Positions 23,688 to 32,288 of a DNA stretch of 36,445 nt are shown piece after piece. The stretch comes from Streptomyces albus subsp. albus (GTDB taxonomy: Bacteria > Actinomycetota > Actinomycetes > Streptomycetales > Streptomycetaceae): assembly GCF_000725885.1 (NCBI RefSeq), contig NZ_JODR01000041.1:1-36445 (forward strand). The letters run 5' to 3'. A program made the translations under genes and the position numbers. The notes beneath the pieces are model-generated. The model did no database searches. It was not told the origin of the DNA and was given only the letters and a program-made list of their open reading frames with translations. Each line of letters starts with the position of its first letter. The stretch's first letter is position 1.

Positions 23688-25127
23688 TCAGGAACCGCTG
23701 ACGACCTTCACCTCGCCGATCCCCAACTCCCTTACGGGATCGGCGATCTGGGAGGCATCGCCGACCAGCACCGTCACCAGCCGGTCGGCGGGCAGCGCGC
23801 TGACCGCCGCCGCCGTCGCCTCCACCGTGCCGGTCTCGGCGAGCTGGGCGTACAGCCGCGCCTGGTAGTCGTCCGGCAGATACTGCTCCACCTGGTCGGC
23901 CAGCGTCCCGGCGACCGCCGCCGCCGTCTCGTAGCGCAGCGGGGCCACACCCACCAGGTTCCGCACCGCCACGTCCCGCTCCTCGTCCGTCAGCCCCTCG
24001 GCCGCCAGCACCCGCAGCACCTGCCACAGATCGGCCAGTGCGGGACCGGTGACGTCCGTGGCGACCGAACCGCTGATCGCCAGCAGCGCCGCCCCACTGC
24101 CGTCCTGGGCCGAACGCAGCACCTGCCCGAAGGCCCGCACCCCGTAGGTGTAGCCCTTCTCCTCGCGCAGCACCCGGTCCAGCCGCGAGGTGAGGGTGCC
24201 GCCCAGGCAGTAGACGCCCAGCAGCTGGGCCGGCCAGACCCGGTCGTGCCGGTCCGGACCCACGCGGCCGATCAGCAGCTGGGTCTGCACCGCGCCCGGA
24301 CGGTCCACGATGACGACCCGTCCGGTGTCGTCGGCCGTGACGGGCGGCATGGGACGGTCCTCGGCCGGCGCACCCGTCCAGACACCCAGCGTCTCGGCGA
24401 GCGCCGCGTCCAGATCGACGCCCTCCAGATCGCCGACCACCACCACGGTCGACGCCGCCGGCCGCACATGGGCCTCGTAGAAGGCGCGGACGGCCGCCGC
24501 GTCGATGCGCCGCACCGTCTCCTCCGTGCCCTGCCGGGGCCGCGACATCCGCGACGTGGCCGGGAACAGCTCCTTGGACAGCTCCTTGGCGGCACGCCGC
24601 GCCGGATTGGCCAGCTCGTGCGGGATCTCGTCCAGCCGGTTGGCGACGAGCCGTTCGATCTCCCCGTCGGGGAACGCGGGAGCGCGCAGCGCGTCGGCCA
24701 GCAGCCCCAGCGCCTTCCGCAGCCGGGAGACCGGCACCTCCAGGGAGACCCGCACCCCGGGATGGTCGGCGCCCGCGTCCAGCGTGGCACCGCAGCGCTC
24801 CAGCTCCGCGGCGAACTCCTCCGCCGTGTGCTTGTCCGTGCCCTCGCTCAACCCGCGGGCCATGATGGTGGCCACACCGTCCAGCCCCTCGGGCTCGGCG
24901 TCCAGCGGGGCCCGCACGTCCACCTCGACGGCGACGATCTCCTGGCCCGGACGGTGGCAGCGCAGCACCGTCAGCCCGTTGGGCAGCGTGCCGCGCTCAG
25001 GGGTGGGGAACGCCCACGGCTTGGGGGTGCCGCTGGGCGGCTGGGGGTGGAACTCCATACTCTTTCCCGCCGTCTCGGCGATCCCCGCGGGGCTCGCACC
25101 CACCGGTGTCCGCTGGGACTCGCTCAC
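23688..25127 (-). CDS. M16-family peptidase subunit lacking the zinc motif
   Basis: This 479-aa pitrilysin-fold protein has lost the HxxEH metal site: the equivalent region reads ARGLSEGTDKHTAEEF. It keeps the C-terminal-half features, including the Arg/Tyr region REEKGYTYGVRAF that contacts substrate in the inactive half of M16B enzymes. It therefore is the non-catalytic partner of the M16 peptidase encoded immediately upstream, like the alpha subunit of mitochondrial processing peptidase. The GTG start overlaps the partner's stop in GTGA (25124-25127), which favours equal translation of a heterodimer. Confidence 0.93.
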   Translation of the reverse strand: MSESQRTPVGASPAGIAETAGKSMEFHPQPPSGTPKPWAFPTPERGTLPNGLTVLRCHRPGQEIVAVEVDVRAPLDAEPEGLDGVATIMARGLSEGTDKHTAEEFAAELERCGATLDAGADHPGVRVSLEVPVSRLRKALGLLADALRAPAFPDGEIERLVANRLDEIPHELANPARRAAKELSKELFPATSRMSRPRQGTEETVRRIDAAAVRAFYEAHVRPAASTVVVVGDLEGVDLDAALAETLGVWTGAPAEDRPMPPVTADDTGRVVIVDRPGAVQTQLLIGRVGPDRHDRVWPAQLLGVYCLGGTLTSRLDRVLREEKGYTYGVRAFGQVLRSAQDGSGAALLAISGSVATDVTGPALADLWQVLRVLAAEGLTDEERDVAVRNLVGVAPLRYETAAAVAGTLADQVEQYLPDDYQARLYAQLAETGTVEATAAAVSALPADRLVTVLVGDASQIADPVRELGIGEVKVVSGS

Positions 25128-26446
25128 TGCCCGGCCTCCTCGTCGTCGTTCGCCAGCGGTTCGTACACGAGCACCGCACGGTTGTCGGGGCGCAGCCGCT
25201 GGGCCGCGACCTCGCGCACCTCCTCGCGGGTGACCTCCAGCACACGCTGCACCGCGGTCAGCGCGAGCTGCGGGTCACCGAAGAGCACCGCGTAGCGGCA
25301 CAGTTGGTCGGCACGCCCGCCGACCGTGGCCAGCTGATCCAGCCATTCGCGCTCCAGCTGGGCCTGGGCGCGCTCCATCTCCTCCTCGGTGGGCCCCTCC
25401 TCGGCGAAGCGGCGCAGCTCCTCGTCGACCGCCGCCTCGATGTCGGCCACCTCGGCGCCGCTGGACGCCTTGACGTCCAGCCAGCCCATCGACGGGGCGC
25501 CCGCCAGCCGCAGCATGCCGAAGCCGGCGGCGACCGCGCTGCGGTCGTGCCGCACCAGCCGTGCGTACAGCCGCGAGGACTCGCCGCCGCCCAGCACCGT
25601 CAGCGCCAGATCGGCGGCGTCCGCCTCCCGGGTGCCGTCGTGCGGCAGCCGGTAGGCCGCCATCAGCGCGCGGGAGGGCACCTCCTCCCGGACGGTCTCC
25701 CGCTTCTCCTCGCCCATCAGACCGGGCAGCGAGCCGTCCCGCGGCGGCTGCTTGCCCTCGTGGCCGGGGATGGAGCCGAAGTACTTCTCGATCCAGGCGA
25801 GGGTCTGCTCCGGGTCGATGTCGCCGACCACGGAGAGCACCGCGTTGTTGGGCGCGTAGTACGTGCGGAAGAAGTCCTGGGCGTCCTGGAGGGAGGCCGC
25901 GTCCAGGTCCGCCATGGAACCGATCGGCGTGTGGTGGTAGGGGTGGTCCTCCGGGAAGACCATGGCGGTCATTCGCTCGAACGCGGTGCCGTAGGGCACG
26001 TTGTCGTACCGCTGGCGGCGCTCGTTCTTGACCACGTCCCGCTGGTTCTCCAAGGAGTCCTCGTCCAGGGCGGCCAGCAGCGAGCCCATGCGGTCCGCCT
26101 CCAGCCACAGGGCGAGTTCCAGCTCGTGCGCCGGCATCGTCTCGAAGTAGTTGGTGCGCTCGAAACTCGTGGTGCCGTTGAGGGAGCCGCCCGCGCCCTG
26201 CACCAGCTCGAAGTGCCCGTTGCCCTTGACCTGGGCCGAGCCCTGGAACATCAGGTGCTCGAAGAGGTGGGCCAGGCCGGTGCGGCCCTTCACCTCGTGC
26301 CGGGAACCGACGTCGTACCAGAGGCAGACAGCGGCGACGGGGGTCAGATGATCCTCGGAGAGCACCACTCGCAGGCCGTTGGCCAGCCGGTGCTCCGTCG
26401 CTGTCAGCCCACCGGTGGCCGGCGGGGGCGTGGCCGTGTGACCCAT
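25124..26446 (-). CDS. Active M16-family zinc metallopeptidase
   Basis: This 440-aa zinc protease has the inverted motif HLFEH at residues 60-64 (H60 and H64 bind zinc, E63 is the catalytic base). The downstream glutamate ligand lies in the helix around residue 140 ([13 protein letters not shown]). No signal peptide is seen, so it is probably cytosolic, with the partner subunit encoded downstream completing the substrate chamber. The ATG at 26446 has a GGAAGGGA ribosome site. It shares a 347-bp divergent upstream region with parC. Confidence 0.95.
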   Translation of the reverse strand: MGHTATPPPATGGLTATEHRLANGLRVVLSEDHLTPVAAVCLWYDVGSRHEVKGRTGLAHLFEHLMFQGSAQVKGNGHFELVQGAGGSLNGTTSFERTNYFETMPAHELELALWLEADRMGSLLAALDEDSLENQRDVVKNERRQRYDNVPYGTAFERMTAMVFPEDHPYHHTPIGSMADLDAASLQDAQDFFRTYYAPNNAVLSVVGDIDPEQTLAWIEKYFGSIPGHEGKQPPRDGSLPGLMGEEKRETVREEVPSRALMAAYRLPHDGTREADAADLALTVLGGGESSRLYARLVRHDRSAVAAGFGMLRLAGAPSMGWLDVKASSGAEVADIEAAVDEELRRFAEEGPTEEEMERAQAQLEREWLDQLATVGGRADQLCRYAVLFGDPQLALTAVQRVLEVTREEVREVAAQRLRPDNRAVLVYEPLANDDEEAGQ

Positions 26447-26793
26447 GGGCGTGGAGTCCCTTCCGCTCGCGGAGGTTTCCCGGCGGGCGCCGGGAACTGC
26501 CGACCGCCAGCGCGTCTCACGCGACCGGCGGCCCTGTCACTGTATGCAACCACGCCGACAACGTGCGAAGTTCCCGTACGGTACCGAGCGACCCCCTTGT
26601 CAGTGGGGCGGTCCACAATGGTCGCGCGCAGCCGTGCACGGCGCCCGGACCCGAGCCCGCGCCCGGACCCGGCCCCCGCCGGGGCCCGGGCACGCGCCCG
26701 GCCCCGGGCGCCGCAGCGCACCCGTCACGAGCAAGCGCACGACCCCGCAGTACAAGAGCGACAGCACGAAGCAGCGAAGGAGCCGCAGCCGCG
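26447..26793. other. Divergent region between the M16 operon and parC
   Basis: This 347-bp region holds no gene. Frames extending parC upstream to 26563 are not supported. Its right part (26639-26713) is extremely G+C-rich and self-complementary, with a 10-bp outer inverted repeat (26639-26648 with 26704-26713) and a nested hairpin (26668-26690). Promoters for both directions must lie here, but no convincing -10/-35 pair could be fixed. Confidence 0.6.
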
Positions 26794-29253
26794 ATGGCCC
26801 GCCGCAGTAAGAGCCGTACACCGGCACCGGAGCCCGGAGAGGACTTCGAGGAGCGCATCCTCGACGTCGACGTCGTCGACGAGATGCAGGCCTCCTACCT
26901 GGAGTACGCGTATTCGGTCATCTACTCGCGCGCGCTCCCCGACGCCCGCGACGGGATGAAGCCCGTCCAGCGCCGCATCCTCTACCAGATGCACGAGATG
27001 GGGCTGCGCCCCGACCGGTCGTACGTGAAGTGCGCCCGCGTGGTCGGCGAGGTGATGGGCAAGCTCCACCCGCACGGGGACAGCGCCATCTACGACGCGC
27101 TGGTCCGCATGGCGCAGGACTTCTCCATGCGGCTGCCGCTGGTGGACGGGCACGGCAACTTCGGCTCGCTGGGCAACGACGACCCGCCGGCGGCAATGCG
27201 CTACACCGAGTGCCGGTCGGCGCCCGCGGCCGGTCTCATGGTCGAGTCGATCGACGAGGACACGGTCGACTTCGGCGCCAACTACGACGGCAGCGAGCAG
27301 GAACCGGTCACCCTCCCGGCCGCCTACCCCAACCTGCTGGTCAACGGCGCCTCCGGTATCGCGGTCGGCATGGCGACCAACATGGCGCCGCACAACCTGT
27401 CCGAGGTCATCGCGGCGGCCCGCCACCTGATCAAGCACCCGGGCGCCGACCTGGAGACCCTCATGGGGTACATCCCCGGCCCCGATCTGCCCACCGGCGG
27501 CAAGATCGTCGGGCGGGAGGGCATCCGGGACGCCTACCGCACCGGGCGCGGCTCCTTCAAGATCCGCGCGACGGTCTCCATCGAGCAGGTCACGACCCGC
27601 CGCAAGGGTCTGGTCGTCACCGAGCTGCCCTTCGCCGTCGGCCCCGAGAAGGTCATCTCCAAGATCAAGGACCTGGTCAACGCGAAGAAGCTCCAGGGCA
27701 TCGCGGACGTCAAGGACCTGACCGACCGGCAGCACGGGCTGCGGCTGGTCATCGAGGTGAAGAACGGCTTCAACCCGGAAGCCGTCCTCGCGCAGCTATA
27801 CAAGCTGACGCCGATGGAGGAGTCCTTCGGCATCAACAACGTGGCGCTGGTGGACGGCCAGCCGCTCACCCTCGGCCTCAAGGAGCTGCTGGAGGTCTAC
27901 ATCGACCACCGCTTCGACGTGGTGCGGCGGCGCAGCGAGTTCCGGCGCGGCAAACGGCGCGACCGGCTGCACCTGGTCGAGGGCCTGCTGGTGGCGCTCG
28001 TCGACATCGACGAGGTCATCAGAATCATCCGGTCGAGTGAGAACGCGGCCGAGGCGAAGGCGTCCCTGATGTCCCGCTTCTCGCTGAGCGAGATCCAGAC
28101 CCAGTACATCCTCGACACCCCGCTGCGGCGGCTGACGAAGTTCGACCGCATCGAGCTGGAGGACGAGCGGGACAACCTCCAGGCCGACATCGAGAAGCTC
28201 ACCCGGATCCTGGAGTCCGACGCGGAGCTGCGCAAGCTCGTCTCCTCCGAGCTGTCGGCCGTCGCCAAGAAGTACGGCACCCCGCGCCGCACCGAGATCC
28301 TCGACTCCGGAGAGGCACCGGTGGCCTCCGTGCCGCTGGAGGTCGCCGACGACCCGTGCCGGGTGCTGCTCTCCTCCACCGGGCTGCTCGCCCGCACCGC
28401 CGACGAGGGCACGGATTTCAGCGAGCCCTCCAAGCGCACCAAGCACGACGTCATCGTCTCGGCCGTGCCCGCCACCACGCGGGGCGAGGTCGGTGCCGTC
28501 ACCTCGGCGGGCCGGCTGCTGCGCATCCCCGTCGTGGACCTGCCGCAGCTGCCCGAATCGGCCACCCGCCCCAACCTGGCCGGCGGCGCACAGCTCTCCG
28601 AGTTCCTCACCCTCGAGGGCGACGAGACCCTCGTCTGCCTCACCACGCTGGACGAGTCCTCGCCCGGGCTGGCCATCGGCACCGAACAAGGCGTCGTCAA
28701 GCGCGTGGTGCCGGACTATCCGGCCAACCGCAGCGAGCTGGAGGTCATCACCCTCAAGGACGGCGACCGCATCGTCGGCGGCGCCGAACTGCGCACCGGC
28801 GAAGAGGACCTCGTCTTCATCACGGACGAGGCCCAGTTGCTGCGCTACCCGGCCGGCCAGGTCCGTCCGCAGGGCCGGCCCGCGGGCGGTATGACCGGCA
28901 TCAAACTGGGCCAGGACGCCAAGGTGATCTTCTTCGGTGCCGTCGATCCGGCGTCCGACGCGGCGGTCTTCACGGCCGCCGGCGCCGAGGGCACCCTGGA
29001 CGATTCGCTGAGCACGGCAAAGCTCACGCCGTTCGATCAGTATCCGCGCAAGGGACGCGCCACCGGTGGTGTGCGCTGCCAGCGCTTCCTCAAGGGCGAG
29101 GACCGGCTGCGGCTCGCCTGGGCCGGCCCGACGCCCGCGATGGCGGCGTCCAAGACCGGCTCCCCCGTCGACCTCCCCGAGGTCGATCCCCGCAGGGACG
29201 GCTCGGGCCTGCCGCTGAAGAAGCAGGTCGCCGCGGTGGCCGGACCGGTGTGA
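26794..29253 (+). CDS. parC: DNA topoisomerase IV subunit A (GyrA/ParC family)
   Basis: This 819-aa type IIA topoisomerase cleavage subunit has the active-site tyrosine Y137 in AAMRYTEC. The quinolone-resistance region reads [17 protein letters not shown], with Ser97 and Asp101 at the positions of E. coli GyrA Ser83 and Asp87, the susceptible state. The C-terminal beta-pinwheel repeats are present (for example [16 protein letters not shown]), but no clear GyrA-box QRRGGKG is seen, which favours ParC over gyrase. The 3' end of parE at the right edge supports this. The ATG follows GAAGGAG at 13 nt. Confidence 0.92.
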   Translation: MARRSKSRTPAPEPGEDFEERILDVDVVDEMQASYLEYAYSVIYSRALPDARDGMKPVQRRILYQMHEMGLRPDRSYVKCARVVGEVMGKLHPHGDSAIYDALVRMAQDFSMRLPLVDGHGNFGSLGNDDPPAAMRYTECRSAPAAGLMVESIDEDTVDFGANYDGSEQEPVTLPAAYPNLLVNGASGIAVGMATNMAPHNLSEVIAAARHLIKHPGADLETLMGYIPGPDLPTGGKIVGREGIRDAYRTGRGSFKIRATVSIEQVTTRRKGLVVTELPFAVGPEKVISKIKDLVNAKKLQGIADVKDLTDRQHGLRLVIEVKNGFNPEAVLAQLYKLTPMEESFGINNVALVDGQPLTLGLKELLEVYIDHRFDVVRRRSEFRRGKRRDRLHLVEGLLVALVDIDEVIRIIRSSENAAEAKASLMSRFSLSEIQTQYILDTPLRRLTKFDRIELEDERDNLQADIEKLTRILESDAELRKLVSSELSAVAKKYGTPRRTEILDSGEAPVASVPLEVADDPCRVLLSSTGLLARTADEGTDFSEPSKRTKHDVIVSAVPATTRGEVGAVTSAGRLLRIPVVDLPQLPESATRPNLAGGAQLSEFLTLEGDETLVCLTTLDESSPGLAIGTEQGVVKRVVPDYPANRSELEVITLKDGDRIVGGAELRTGEEDLVFITDEAQLLRYPAGQVRPQGRPAGGMTGIKLGQDAKVIFFGAVDPASDAAVFTAAGAEGTLDDSLSTAKLTPFDQYPRKGRATGGVRCQRFLKGEDRLRLAWAGPTPAMAASKTGSPVDLPEVDPRRDGSGLPLKKQVAAVAGPV

Positions 29254-29269
29254 CACCGGCCCCGCCGTT

Positions 29270-29307
29270 GGCCCCCGGCGCCCGGCTGATGCCGCGTGCC
29301 GGGGGCC
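29270..29307 (+). terminator. First terminator hairpin after parC
   Basis: GGCCCCCGGC (29270-29279) pairs with GCCGGGGGCC (29298-29307), a 10-bp stem with an 18-nt loop starting 17 nt after the parC stop. Confidence 0.75.
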
Positions 29308-29347
29308 CATCCCGGTGCGCCGACGCCGGTGAGGCACTGCCGGTGAG

Positions 29348-29391
29348 ACGTGCGCACCCCGGGCCCCGCCCGGGGTGCGCACGTTTCGTTT
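29348..29391. terminator. Second terminator, 16-bp stem, between parC and cobW-type gene
   Basis: Arms 29348-29363 and 29369-29384 are perfectly complementary around a 5-nt loop and are followed by a T-rich TTCGTTT. With the first hairpin it forms a tandem terminator behind parC; the symmetric stem can also serve the convergent GTPase gene. Confidence 0.9.
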
Positions 29392-29525
29392 CCGGCCGCG
29401 CCTGCCGGTTACGGGCGACGTGTACGCGGTGACCGGCGGGCGGCCGGGGGCCGGCCGCTTGCTCGGCGGCCGGGGTGCGCTCTGTGGACGGCGCCTATTC
29501 GGCGGGCGACACGGTGGGCCAGCGC

Positions 29526-30893
29526 TTATTCGGATACCGGGACGTGCTCGGCCGCCGGTGAGGGCGCTTGGCCGTGCGACACAGTTGTCGTCAGGTTGCC
29601 TTCGCCGCTAGCGGCCACCGTCGGGGGCTCTTCGCCGTCAGCGGCCACCGTTGGCGGCCCTTCGCCGTAGGGGATGCCGTCCCAGTCGTCGTACTCCGAG
29701 ACTTCGCCGGGACATCGGCCATCGCCGTTCCAGCCGTCGCCGTCGGCGCTCGTGTCAGGGGTGCCGGCCGTCCCCTCGTCGTCCGTCTCCTCCTCGTCGG
29801 AGCGGTGGTCCACGTAACGGAGGACGCCCCACAGGGCGCGCTCGTCCGGGGCGTCGTCCGGGTCCGCGGCGCAGGCGGTCAGACCGGTGCGCAGCGCTTC
29901 CCCGTCGATCCCGGCGCCGATCATCACCAGTTCCGTGCGCCGCTGCTCCGAGGGGGCGCGCCGCTGTGGGGCGAAGCGGAGGAACCCGCCGACGGCGTGC
30001 ATCTCGTAGACGTTGTCGGGGTCCGCGGCGCCGAAGTCGACATAGCCCTTCATCCGGTAGAGCCCCTCGGGCCTGCCGTCCAGGAAGTCCAGGAAGCGGC
30101 GGGGGTCCATGGGCCGGTCGGCGGCGAACTCGACGGCCTCGTAGGCCGCGTGCAGGTGCTGCTGGTGCCCGGAGCCGTCCTCCGCGCCGGAGCCGTCGCA
30201 CTCCTCGTCGTCCCCGTACAGCAGCACGTCGAACGAGAGCTGTTCGACGGGCGGGCGGGGGCGGTGGACGCGGTCGAAGAGCAGTTCCGGATCGATCCGG
30301 CCGAACGAGGCGGGTACCACGGGCCGCCCCGGAGCGAGCCGTTCCAGTTCGGTGTGCAGCGCGTCCCGGCGTTCCGCGGTGACACGGTCGGCCTTGTTGA
30401 GCACCAGCAGATCGGCGGCGCCGACGTGCCGCTCCAGTTCGGGGTGGCGCTCGCGCACGGCGTCGAACTCGGCGGCGTCCACGACCTCCACCAGTCCGCC
30501 GTAGACGATGTGCGGGCTGTTGCTCGCGAGCACCATCCGGATCAGCGTCTCGGGTTCGGCGACGCCGCTCGCCTCGATCACGATGACGTCCATACCGGCG
30601 GCGGGCCGGGCGAGCACGTCGAGGACCTCGTCCATGTCGCTGGTGTCCACGGCACAGCACAGACAGCCGTTGCCGAGGGAGACCATCGAGTCCACCTGGC
30701 CGGACACCGCCATGGCGTCGATCTCGATGCTGCCGAAGTCGTTGACGACCGCACCGATGCGGGTGCCCCTGGCGCGGCGCAGCAGGTGGTTGAGGAGGGT
30801 CGTCTTGCCCGAGCCGAGGAAACCGGCCAGGACGACGACCGGGATCCGGCCGTCCACCGCGCCCCGCCGCTCGCCGCCCGTCGTGCTGCCCAC
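29526..30893 (-). CDS. CobW/COG0523-family GTPase (metallochaperone type)
   Basis: This 455-aa G3E GTPase carries Walker A GFLGSGKT (24-31), the metal-binding CxCC motif C77-L-C79-C80 (GNGCLCC), a switch region EASGVAEP (108-114) and the guanine-specificity motif NKAD (166-169). A CobW C-terminal domain follows to about residue 350. Members load metals, often zinc, into client proteins. The last ~90 residues are an acidic, disordered tail with two tandem ten-residue repeats (PPTVAADGEE / PPTVAASGEG). The GTG start has an AGGAGGG ribosome site. The gene is divergent from the iron-box gene, with 159 bp between. Confidence 0.92.
   Translation of the reverse strand: MGSTTGGERRGAVDGRIPVVVLAGFLGSGKTTLLNHLLRRARGTRIGAVVNDFGSIEIDAMAVSGQVDSMVSLGNGCLCCAVDTSDMDEVLDVLARPAAGMDVIVIEASGVAEPETLIRMVLASNSPHIVYGGLVEVVDAAEFDAVRERHPELERHVGAADLLVLNKADRVTAERRDALHTELERLAPGRPVVPASFGRIDPELLFDRVHRPRPPVEQLSFDVLLYGDDEECDGSGAEDGSGHQQHLHAAYEAVEFAADRPMDPRRFLDFLDGRPEGLYRMKGYVDFGAADPDNVYEMHAVGGFLRFAPQRRAPSEQRRTELVMIGAGIDGEALRTGLTACAADPDDAPDERALWGVLRYVDHRSDEEETDDEGTAGTPDTSADGDGWNGDGRCPGEVSEYDDWDGIPYGEGPPTVAADGEEPPTVAASGEGNLTTTVSHGQAPSPAAEHVPVSE
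29601..29669 (-). repeat. Tandem 30-bp repeat inside the GTPase tail
   Basis: Two 30-bp units (29601-29630, 29631-29660) and a partial third differ at only a few bases and encode the PPTVAA-type decapeptide repeats. The similarity implies recent duplication, so length may vary between strains. Confidence 0.8.
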
Positions 30894-31033
30894 GCTGTAC
30901 GTCCCTCCTGCCCCGGGCCGGCGGTCCGGCGTCCGCCGCTGCCCGTCTCACCCGTTCCGGCCTGCTGAACGGGTGCCGATGCTACCGAACGGCACGCCCG
31001 CCGCCCCGGCCTCGGACGGCCGCCCCGCCCACG

Positions 31034-31052
31034 TCAGGTTAGGCTCACCTGC
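31034..31052. promoter_or_regulatory. Iron box (DmdR1/IdeR-type operator)
   Basis: TCAGGTTAGGCTCACCTGC agrees with the actinobacterial iron-box consensus TTAGGTTAGGCTCACCTAA at 16 of 19 positions. It ends at the base before the GTG start of the [2Fe-2S] protein and contains that gene's -10 element, so Fe(II)-loaded DmdR1 would block transcription when iron is sufficient. Confidence 0.88.
31040..31045 (+). promoter_or_regulatory. -10 element inside the iron box, leaderless start
   Basis: TAGGCT is followed by exactly 7 nt and the GTG at 31053, predicting a transcript that begins with the start codon. No ribosome-binding sequence precedes the GTG. Confidence 0.55.
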
Positions 31053-32081
31053 GTGAGCACGTGTGCGACGGCCTCCGAGGCGCAGGACGAGCCCCTCGCG
31101 GGCACGGCGGCGAGTGCCCGTACCTGGCTGCTGATCGAACAGCCGGGCCCCTGGGGAGCGAAGGCGCTGACCCAGAGCCGTCTCGATCCCGGCCTCGGAC
31201 GAGCCCTGGAAGCCGCGGCGGGCGCGCACGGCGGACGGGTCGCCCTGATCCGCCGCCCCGGCCGGCACGCGGACTGCTCCCCCACCGCGCGGCACCGCGT
31301 CTTCCTGGCCCGCACCGTCCCCGGCGACTCCTGGGTGCGCACGGCCGTCCTGTCCGGCAGCGACTCGCTGGAGGCGTTGCGGGACATCGACTTCGCGGCG
31401 GTGGACGCCCCCGAGGCCTCCGGTAAGGACACCGCCGCCGCCCTCCGGGGCGCGCCCTGGGAGCCGTACGCGGGTGACCCGCTGGCGCTGGTGTGCACCA
31501 ACGGCAAGCGGGACCGCTGCTGTGCCCTGCGCGGCCGGCCGCTGGCCGCGGAACTGGCCGCCTCGGGCGGGGCGAACGTGTGGGAGATCACCCATATCGG
31601 TGGTCACCGCTTCGCCCCGACCCTGCTGGTGCTGCCCCACGGCTACGCGTACGGGCGGCTGGGTGCCGCCGTCGTGAAGGGCGTACTGGACGCGGTGCGC
31701 GACGGCCGTGTGACGCTCGACGGCTGCCGCGGCAGGTCGGCGTGGGACCGGCCGGGGCAGGCCGCCGAGCTGGCGGTCCGGGAGCGCACGGGTGAAGCGC
31801 GGGCGGACGCCCTGTCGGTGACGGCGGTGGAGACGGCAGCCCCGGCGGATACGACAGCCCTGACGCATACGGCAGCCCTGGCCGCCGACGGGGCGGACGG
31901 CGCACGGTGGCGGGTGACCGTCGCCCACACCGACGGGCGGCGCTGGCGGGTCCGCCTCGCCGAAACGGCGGACGGCCCGCCCCTGCCGGCCAGCTGTGGG
32001 GCGGCCCCCGTCCGCTCCGTCCGCTTCGACGTCGAGGAGTGCGTCCAGGAGGCGGCGGTAGCCGGAGCCGCACGCGGCTGA
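31053..32081 (+). CDS. Sucrase/ferredoxin-like [2Fe-2S] protein (thioredoxin-like ferredoxin, Apd1-type)
   Basis: This 342-aa soluble protein belongs to the sucrase/ferredoxin-like family. The C-terminal half of its fold contains C148-x7-C156 (CTNGKRDRC, with C157 adjacent) and, 25 residues on, H181-x3-H185 (HIGGHRFAP). Paired Cys and paired His in this order are the ligands of the bis-histidinyl [2Fe-2S] cluster characterised in yeast Apd1 and Aim32. A further ~140-residue C-terminal region ends in a small beta domain. Its cellular role is unknown; electron transfer under iron limitation is plausible because an iron box overlaps the start. Confidence 0.85.
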   Translation: MSTCATASEAQDEPLAGTAASARTWLLIEQPGPWGAKALTQSRLDPGLGRALEAAAGAHGGRVALIRRPGRHADCSPTARHRVFLARTVPGDSWVRTAVLSGSDSLEALRDIDFAAVDAPEASGKDTAAALRGAPWEPYAGDPLALVCTNGKRDRCCALRGRPLAAELAASGGANVWEITHIGGHRFAPTLLVLPHGYAYGRLGAAVVKGVLDAVRDGRVTLDGCRGRSAWDRPGQAAELAVRERTGEARADALSVTAVETAAPADTTALTHTAALAADGADGARWRVTVAHTDGRRWRVRLAETADGPPLPASCGAAPVRSVRFDVEECVQEAAVAGAARG

Positions 32082-32288
32082 GACCGCTGCTCCACCTGGA
32101 GGGCGGCCGGGCCTGGTGCTCGGCCCTGGGCACGGCGCGGCAGAAGCCGAGCGCCGGGTGGCAGCGAGCCGGGCGCCGGGAGCGCTGCCGCGGTCCGTGC
32201 GCACGGGCACCGGGCTGGATACCGTCACGGCTGCCGCTTTCCCCGTCCGGGAGTGGCACCCCCGCCCCCTCCCGTCGCGAGGTCGCCC

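Noticed and set aside
26540..26580. SigR-type promoter (GGAAC ... GTT) for the M16 operon
   Set aside because: The spacing is 19 bp instead of 18 and the -35 is an imperfect match; too weak to call.
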